From Frankiales bacterium (GTDB taxonomy: Bacteria > Actinomycetota > Actinomycetes > Mycobacteriales > SCTD01), in the NCBI GenBank assembly GCA_004299215.1, contig SCTD01000644.1, positions 1-7,366 on the forward strand: a DNA stretch of 7,366 nucleotides. The letters are read 5' to 3'. Position 1 is the first letter of the stretch; every line of letters begins with the position of its first letter. The translations under genes and the position numbers were made by a program. This document shows positions 1-7,366 of the stretch, piece by piece. The notes beneath the pieces were generated by a model that searched no databases, was not told the origin of the DNA, and saw only the letters and a program-made list of their open reading frames with translations.

Positions 1-1643
1 CCGCCGTCGCCGCTGACGTAGAGGCGGACGCCGTCGGGCGTCGGGGCGAACGCCGCCGCGTGCTGGTCGGCGTGGGTGGTCTTGCCCTCGTAGACGGGCA
101 CGCCCTCGCAGTTCACGGCGATGGCGACGCAGCTGTTCCAGTAGCGGCCGATGGTCGTGAAGGCCGCAGGGCCCGGCAGGTAGGGGTTGCCGACGGTGGA
201 GTAGATCTCCTCGAGCCCGATGATGACGCGGTTGGCGTCGAGCGGGTCGACCTCGACGTACTGGTCGTACCAGGCCTGCACGCCCGGTCCCGAGCCCAGC
301 GCGAGCAGCGGGGCGATGACCGTGCCCGGCGCGGCGGCGAACTGCGCGGGCGTCGCCTTGAGCGTCCACGTGATGCCGTTGTCGGCGCTCGCGTAGACGC
401 CGGCGAGGACCGTCGGCTTGGCCGGCAGCGGCCCGACGCCGAGGAAGGTCTCCCCTGCGAACAGACCGGCGTCCTGCACGACCGCCCACATGACGTCGGG
501 GTCCTGGCCCTCACCTGTGGCGTACGCCAGGCTGGTCCGGCCGATGGGGTCGTCCGAGAGGCCGGGCGCCAGCGGGGCCTGCCCGAGGTTGGTCTCGAGC
601 CGCGTCCACGTCCCGGGCCTGCCGCCCTGGGTGGAGCGGTAGAGGCCGTTGCCGACGCTGTCCGGGTTGCCGTCCGCGCCCACGGTCTTGCCGCGCCGCC
701 AGCCGACCGCCGCCGTGATCATGTTCGGGTCGTCGGGCTTGACCCGGACGTCGGTGACGTAGTTGCCGAAGCGCGTCTTGGTGTAGGGCGCCGTGCCGTC
801 CTCGTTCGTCGGCAGCAGCGCGTTGGCGTAGGAGTCGCCGCCGTCGGTGCTGGTGTAGAGGCCGGCGTTGGTCGCCACGAAGACACTGTCCCTGCTGGCG
901 CCGGGGGCGCGGGTCACCGCGACGTGGAAGACCGTGCTGGCCTCCTCGAGGTTCCTCGCCACGCGCTCCCAGGTGCGGCCGTCGTCCTTGGTCCGGTAGA
1001 CGCCGGTGCCGGCCAGGCCGTCGCCGTTCGTGTTGGCCTCACCGGTGCCGGCGTAGACCCAGCCCGTGGTGGGGGAGATGGCGATGGCGCCGATCGCCAT
1101 GGACAGCTGCTTGTCGAAGGTCGGCGTCCAGGTCTTGCCGGCGTCGGTGCTGCGCCACACGCCGCCGCCCGCAGCTCCCGCCCAGACCGTCGAGCCGTCG
1201 GCGTCGCGGGGGTCGGTCGCCAGGCTGACGGTGCGGCCGCCGAGGTTGAGCCAGCCGAGGCTGGCCACGCCGTACTGCGGGTCGTCGGCGCGGAACTCGT
1301 CGTGAGCCGGCTTCCAGGTGCCGGTCAGCGCGCCCGCGGCGGTGGGGAGCGCGGCGGCCTGCTTGCCCGCGGCGAGACGGGCCGAGACCCCTCGCCCGGC
1401 GGGCGCCGCGTGGATCGCCGAGAGCTGGCTGTCGACGAGCATCTTGTCGACGCTGTTCTCGACCTCGGGGACGACGCTGCCGTCCTTGCCGGCGAGCAGC
1501 TCGCGCAGGTCGGGCTCGACCGCCCGGACGGGCGCCGCGGTCGTCGCGCCCGCGGCCATGCCGGTGAGGCCGGCGCTCCCGGCGAGGGCGGCCAGGCCGG
1601 CGACGGCGAGCAGGCGGGAGGTGCGGCTGGGCGAGCGGGTCAC
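1..1643 (-). CDS. Secreted Asp-box (BNR) repeat protein, sialidase/VPS10-like beta-propeller; 3' end beyond window
   Basis: The frame is open from a GTG at 1643 to the left edge, giving 547 residues without a stop, so the C terminus is missing. A GGAG ribosome binding site lies at 1649-1652, five bases before the GTG, which supports this start. Residues 1-32 look like a Sec signal peptide: Arg-rich start, then a hydrophobic Leu/Ala/Gly stretch (11-31) ending in small residues. After a linker come five Asp-box motifs of the form SxDxGxxW: STDAGKTW (165-172), TKDDGRTW (218-225), STDGGDSY (265-272), a longer STQGG...TW (337-346) and SADNGITW (419-426). Such boxes mark beta-propeller blades in sialidases, VPS10/sortilin-like proteins and related exo-acting hydrolases. 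A THADQHA segment (523-529) recalls the conserved His-Asp-x-His region of VPS10-like propellers. No sialidase catalytic Arg triad or Tyr/Glu pair can be assigned, so the substrate is unknown and glycan hydrolysis is only possible. It acts outside the cytoplasmic membrane. Confidence 0.85.
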   Translation of the reverse strand, partial: MTRSPSRTSRLLAVAGLAALAGSAGLTGMAAGATTAAPVRAVEPDLRELLAGKDGSVVPEVENSVDKMLVDSQLSAIHAAPAGRGVSARLAAGKQAAALPTAAGALTGTWKPAHDEFRADDPQYGVASLGWLNLGGRTVSLATDPRDADGSTVWAGAAGGGVWRSTDAGKTWTPTFDKQLSMAIGAIAISPTTGWVYAGTGEANTNGDGLAGTGVYRTKDDGRTWERVARNLEEASTVFHVAVTRAPGASRDSVFVATNAGLYTSTDGGDSYANALLPTNEDGTAPYTKTRFGNYVTDVRVKPDDPNMITAAVGWRRGKTVGADGNPDSVGNGLYRSTQGGRPGTWTRLETNLGQAPLAPGLSDDPIGRTSLAYATGEGQDPDVMWAVVQDAGLFAGETFLGVGPLPAKPTVLAGVYASADNGITWTLKATPAQFAAAPGTVIAPLLALGSGPGVQAWYDQYVEVDPLDANRVIIGLEEIYSTVGNPYLPGPAAFTTIGRYWNSCVAIAVNCEGVPVYEGKTTHADQHAAAFAPTPDGVRLYVSGDG

Positions 1644-2283
1644 GGGTGCTCCGAAGCGGAAGAAGGAGTTCAGCTCGTACGGCTTCGCCGCGCCCGGGCG
1701 CGGGACCTGCCGACCGCAGGGTGACACGTGTCTCGCCCGGTCCGCCGGTCGAGCGGCGGTGCGCGCACACAACCCGGCCGCGACCCGCCTGCGTCAGGCG
1801 GCGGCGACCGCCCGAACGGCGTGTCGTACGACGGTCGTGTGCAGCCCTGGCCGGTCGGTCAGACGGAGTGCACGTCGGCGAAGCAGCCGGCGCAGAGCCC
1901 CTCGGTCGTCCCGATGAGCCGGTAGAGCTCGGCCTCGTCGGCGCAGCGGTCGCAGGTCGCGAGGGCAGCCCGGTGGCGTGCGAGGGCGGCATCCGTGAGG
2001 TCGATGACGAGGTCCATGCGCTCAGGATCCCGCCGACCTCGGATCCCCGGCAGCCGCCGAGCGGCCGCTCCTGCGCTCCCGCTCCTTCCGCCGCGTGCGC
2101 CGGCGGGTGGTCACATCGGGCTACCCTCATCGGTGGGGCGAGTCGGCCGGACGGTCGCGGCAGTCGCAAGGCTGTCGAGGAAAGTCCGGGCTCCACAGGG
2201 CAGGGTGGTCGGTAACACCGACCCGGGGTGACCCGCGGGACAGTGCCACAGAGAGAAGACCGCTCGGGCTTCGGTCCGAGCAA

Positions 2284-2315
<32 letters not shown>

Positions 2316-5300
2316 CCCGGGGTGACCCGGGCGGCTCGGCAAACCCCACCCGGAGCAAGGTCAAGAGGGAGTCCTCCGGGACTCCTGCGCAGGCGCTCGA
2401 GGGCGGCCCGTCCGATGCCTGCGGGTAGACCGCACGAGGCCACCGGCAACGGTGGTCCCAGATGGATGACCGTCGGCACCGCTTCGGCGGTGACCACAGA
2501 ACCCGGCTTATAGGTCGACTCGTCCCGCCTACTTATCCACAGGTCGCCGTGAGTGCCCGACACGCCTGCTGACCTGGTCTTATCACTCACTGTAATTGAC
2601 CGGTGCCACCCCCTATTGACCCCGTGTGGCCGAACTGTCACGGCCCAGAGACGGCCCAGGCGATCTTGAACCAGCCTCCGCTGGGGGCCGCATCGTGGAC
2701 TCGCCGAAGCGCGCCGGCACCCGATCCGCGGGCCGACGTCGGACGGGAGTGCGAGACTGGCACGGCGATGACCGACGTAGCGCTGCTCGAGCGCGAGATG
2801 TACGCCGAGGCCGAGGCGGCCCGGCTCCTCAGCGTTGCCCAGAGCACGCTGCACTACTGGCTCGAAGGCAAGACCGGACGCGGCGGCAAGGTGCACCGCC
2901 CTGTCATCCGCCAGGAGCCGAAAGGCACCGGCGCGGCGGTCACCTGGGCAGAGTTCGTCGAGGCGGGGTTGCTGCGTCAGTACCGCCGCGAGCTCAAGGT
3001 TCCGCTGCCCGAGCTCCGGGCCTTCATCGAACTGCTTCGCCAGCGGTTCGACGTCCCCTACCCACTGGCTGACCGGCGCCCGTACGCCAGCGGCAAGGCG
3101 CTGGTGCTCGAAGCTCAGGAGCAGGCCGGTCTTCCGGGCGATCTGTGGCTCGTCACGGTTGGCGGCGGGCAGCTGCTGCTCACATCACCGTCGGAGTCGT
3201 TCCTGCGGCGCGCCCGCTGGGAGGGCGAGGTCGCCACCGGGTGGCGGCCGCACGAGGACCAGGACTCCGTCGTCCTCATCGACCCGGCCGTCCGCTTCGG
3301 CAGACCTGCCGTCGGGGGCATCAGCACCGAGGTGATCTGGGAGCACTCCGAAGACGGCGAGGACGACCACGAGATCGCCGAGGTGTACGGCCTGACGCCG
3401 CGCGATGTCGCTTGGGCGCTGGCGTACGAGAAGCCACGACGGGCTGAGGCGAGGCAGCGCATCGCGTGAGCGCCGCCAAGCCGGCGGTCGTGCGCTTCTA
3501 CCTCGACGCCGACGTCCTCGGCCTGGCCCATGTCGTCGCGGCGCTCCGCAACGACGCGACGTACCCAGGAGACCCGGGCGCGATCATCAAGAGGCGAGAG
3601 CGCCCTGCTTGCCCGATCACGGATCCGGCGACCAAGGACGACGTCTGGATCCCCGAGGTCGCTTCCCGCGGGTGGCTCATCATCACGCGGGACAGCCGCA
3701 TCCAGCAGCACCCTGCCGAGATCGCCGCAGTGAAGTCCAACAACGCCCGGATGGTCGCCCTGTCGGGGGATGAGGCGCGGGGGACGTGGCAGCAGCTCGA
3801 AGTCCTCATGCGCCACTGGCGCGCCATCGAAGTGCTGGCGACGCGACCCGGCCCCTTCGTCTACACCGCCAAACGGGGCTCGCTCAAGTCAGTCGATCTT
3901 GGCTGAACCGACGATGTCTCCCAGTCAAGGAGGCCGACGAAGCGTCGCCGGTTCAGAACGGGGACGTCGGTCCGGCTCGGTGTTGTATCCAGCGACGCTG
4001 GCGCTGCGCTGCGTCGTAGCTCAGTCCTGCCCGGCTGCGCCCCGCAATCGGCCGGCCGCAGCAGCCTCGCCAAGTGCTTGCACCCTGGCGGTGCGATCAG
4101 CGCGCGGGCTTGCTGCCACGGCGTAGCGGGCGCTTCCGCCCGGTTGCGGCGGCGGGAGGAGGCTGGCACATCGGCGCGCTCGCGGCGCCGGGCATTCCCG
4201 CGCCGCTGCTCGCACGCCAGGAGCGGGAGCTCCTCGTCGACGCTGACGTGCGCCCGTCGCGCGATCGTCAGATGTTCCGTCGCCGGGGCGCGCTCGTCGG
4301 CAGTGATCGTGGACGCCGTCGCAGCCACGGTCGGGATGGGCTGAACCTGGTCGACAACAACGTCGGGGCCTCTCCACGTGCTGCGCAGGCGTGCATCAGT
4401 CGGAGGCCGGCGAGACTCTGCCGTCCAGGACGCGCATGAGCAGGCGGGGTTCGACCGGCCAGGCGTTCAGCAGGACGGGTCGCGGGATCGACCGGGCTGC
4501 GTAGCGAAGCAACAGGACGACGGCGACGACGTCATCCAGCGGCCCGATCACGGGCAGGAACTCCGGGATGAGGTCGATCGGGGACAGGACCCACACTACG
4601 GCGATCCCGAGTGCAATCTTGGCTCGGCGGGGAACGTCGGGATGTCGCCGCAGCCGACGGGCGGTCGTGACACAGGCGGGAAGGAATGTCGCGACGTCGC
4701 GCAGGAGGCCGGGTGGCAGGCGCCGGGCCAGCAGGACGAGCACGACCCAGCTGACGAGCCAGACAGCCAGTGCGATCAGTGCCCACCGGACAAGCACCGC
4801 GAGGTCCGGGATGGCCAGCGTCAGCTGGCTCATCCCGGAGCCACGCCGCGGTCAGCGGACGGAGTCGAGCCTGACTCAGACACTCGGCCGGCGTCCCCGG
4901 CAAGCCGGCCGCGTCGGTCGGCCAGGATTCGGTCCGCGGTGAAGACCGTCGCCAGCCACAGCACCGCCAAGGTCCAGGAGCCCAGGACGTCACTGACCCA
5001 GTGATAGCCCAGGTAGAGCCGGGAGAACGCGACCGCCACAGCGGTCGTCAGCAGCCCGGCGACCACGTAGACACGGCTGCGCCACGTCGGCAGGTACTGC
5101 ACAGCGAGGTAGGACAGCGCGCCGTACAGGGCCAGCGAGCTCAGCGAGTGGCCGGAGGGGAAGGAGAAACCGCGCTCGGCCCCGTCGATCGCCAGGGGCA
5201 GCGCCGGGCGGTCCCGGGCGACCAGCAGCTTGATCGCGCCGGTGATGGCACCGCTGCCGAAGACCGACGCGGCCAAGACGAGCGCGGCCCGTCTCCGGCG

Positions 5301-7366
5301 GGACCACAGGTACGCGACCAGGGCGAGTGTCAGCACGACGACGAATGGCACCCCGCCGAGAAAGGTCACCGCTCGGGCGATGACCGTGGCTTCGTCGTCG
5401 CGCCGGTTGGCGAGGAAGCTCAGCACGGGCCGATCGAGCGCCGCCACGCCGTCGCCGTCCAGGGCGTCCTCGAGCACGACGGCGAACGCGCCGCCGGCGG
5501 CGACGGCGAAGGTGAGTCCGACGGTCAAGGTGAGGCCGAGGACCTGGGCTGGATCCAGGCGCCGCGCGAGGAACGCCAGCTGCCGTGCGAACCGGCGCCG
5601 CAGTGACGGTAGCGGAGGCAGCGCGCCGAGGCGGACCAGCCGGGCACGCCAGTGCGCGGGGTTGTGGGCGATGGAGCGGGCGAGCAGAACCGCCCCGCCG
5701 AGCACCAGGACGGCTAGACCGACGAGCAGGCTGGCCCGGCCGAACAGCTGCTCGACCCGCTTGTACTGCGCCCCGGCGGCGTATCCGACCAGGACGACGG
5801 TGCTGGCCCACAGCAGCCCGCCAACGGCGTTCCAGAGCAGGAAGCGGCGGTACGGCATCCGCCCCATGCCCGCCAGGCTCGGGACGAGCGCGCGCAGCAG
5901 ACCGACCCAGCGACCGAAGAAGACCGCCGGGCCGCCGCGACGTTCCAGGAACGCCTCGCCCTTGGCCCAGCGCTCTGGTCCGACGACCCGGCCGAGCCGG
6001 CTGCGCTTGAGGGCGGGACCGCCTCTCCGGCCGATCTCGTAGCCGATGCTGTCGCCGACGATCGCGGCGACGACAGCAACGGCGATCATGATCGGAAGGC
6101 TGACGCGTCCCTGACTGGCCAGGACCCCGCCGAGCAGCAGTGCCGCTTCGCCGGGTAGGAACAACCCGACGAACGCGGCGGCCTCACCGGCAGCGAGCAG
6201 CCCCACGAGGCCGTAGGCAGGCAGTCCCGACAACGACAAGACGGCGTCGACGACCTTGCTCACGACGTGCTTCTCCGCTGGGTCATGCGGCCGAGTCTGG
6301 CAGGGGTTCGGCTGTGGCTACGACTGTCAGCGCTGGAACGGACTCAGCCCGCTCTCAGCCACGATGTGGCCTGCTGGCCCGGTGACACCCTCATCCCGCC
6401 GGCCTGTATCGCGCCGGGCTGCGGCCGGCCTTGCCGGTCTCATTGCTGTCGCCGTTGCCGTGGTCGGGGTCAGCGTCGTCTCCGGACAGCCGGAGCCGAT
6501 CCCGGCCCCTCCCGGCGCGGTGGAGGCCAGCATCAGCGCCACCGGTGAGGATCCTGCGGTGCGGCTCGCGGTCGCCGGCGACGTCGGCACCGGGGACGAT
6601 CAGGAGCGTCGGACCGCGTCCGCCGCGGCGTCGCGCGCCGGCGGTCGTGGCTGGGATGCCCTTGTCCTGCTGGGCGACAACATCTACGAGGACGGGGATC
6701 CGGCTCGGGCTCGGTCCGCGGTGCTCGACCCGTTCGAGGAGGTCCTGCAGCCGGGGGTGCCGTTGCTCGCGGCGCTGGGCAACCACGACGCCGACTCCGG
6801 CAACGGACCTGCGCAGCTCGACGCGCTCGGTCAACCCGGCCCCTGGTTCGCCCAGCGCTTCGGGCCCCTGCTGCTCGTGGTTCTGGACAGCAACCGCCCT
6901 GACGATCCTGAGCAGCTTGCCTGGCTGGAGCAGACGCTGGCGCAGGACGACGCGACGTGGACGGTGGCGGCGATGCACCACCCCATGCGTTCTGCCGGAT
7001 ACCACGGCTCGGATGAGGAGGTGCGCCAGGCGTTCGCTCCGCTGTTCAAGCAGTTCGGCGTGCAACTCGCGCTGGCCGGACATGATCATGACTACCAGCG
7101 CAGCCGCATCATCGACGGTACGACGTACATCGTGTCGGGTGCGGCCGCCAAGCTCCGGCCGGCCGGCAGCAACGGCGACACGGTCGTCTCGCAGTCGGTC
7201 CGGCACTTCCTCGACCTGTCGATCTACCAGGACCGCCTGGTCGTTCAGGCGGTCGACCAGTCAGGATCGGTCTTCGACGGCGTCGTCATCCCTGCCGGCT
7301 GACCCGGTGTGCCCGTCCCGGTGGGTCCCGACGCTGACCGCGCGGAGTGTCGCCGGTCTTCGCGGG

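Overview
The window is very GC-rich. Its coding regions use GTG starts, show strong third-position GC, and carry long spurious open frames on the opposite strand. It contains a bacterial type A RNase P RNA and a toxin-antitoxin pair resembling Mycobacterium tuberculosis VapB45/VapC45. Together these point to an actinomycete. A genus cannot be fixed from the sequence; a soil actinobacterium of the Geodermatophilales type is only a guess.

Layout, left to right. (1) 1-1643, minus strand: most of a secreted Asp-box (BNR) repeat protein of the sialidase/VPS10-like beta-propeller type, whose 3' end runs off the left edge. (2) 1859-2017, minus strand: a 52-residue CxxC...CxxC protein, probably a small zinc ribbon, divergent from rnpB. 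(3) 2135-2527, plus strand: rnpB, the RNase P RNA, with recognisable conserved blocks, a 14-bp P1 helix and several tetraloop hairpins. (4) 2528-2767: a non-coding stretch with a perfect DnaA-box 9-mer, an inverted repeat and two ATTGACC repeats, probably the control region of the next operon. (5) 2768-3906, plus strand: a two-gene toxin-antitoxin operon, a long HTH plus DUF433 antitoxin overlapping a PIN-like toxin by four bases (GTGA). (6) 3907-4395: 489 bases without a convincing gene, holding inverted repeats and one stretch that faintly resembles part of an alpha/beta hydrolase. (7) 6263-4396, minus strand: a two-gene membrane operon, a DedA-PAP2 fusion followed, through an ATGA overlap, by a DUF1232 membrane protein. 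(8) 6364-7302, plus strand: an exported or membrane-anchored calcineurin-like metallophosphoesterase, divergent from the DedA-PAP2 gene. The last 64 bases hold no recognisable feature.

How the genes may work together. The right half looks like an envelope and phosphate-chemistry block. The DedA-PAP2 fusion joins a domain family known to translocate undecaprenyl phosphate with a domain family that removes a phosphate from lipid (pyro)phosphates. Its neighbours are a small membrane protein and an extracytoplasmic phosphoesterase. The VapBC45-like pair is an independent unit sitting between a housekeeping RNA gene and that block, a common sort of position for an acquired module. The left-hand Asp-box protein is unrelated in function. 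The most interesting items are the DedA-PAP2 fusion operon and the atypically large antitoxin system; neither is clearly a wholly new system.
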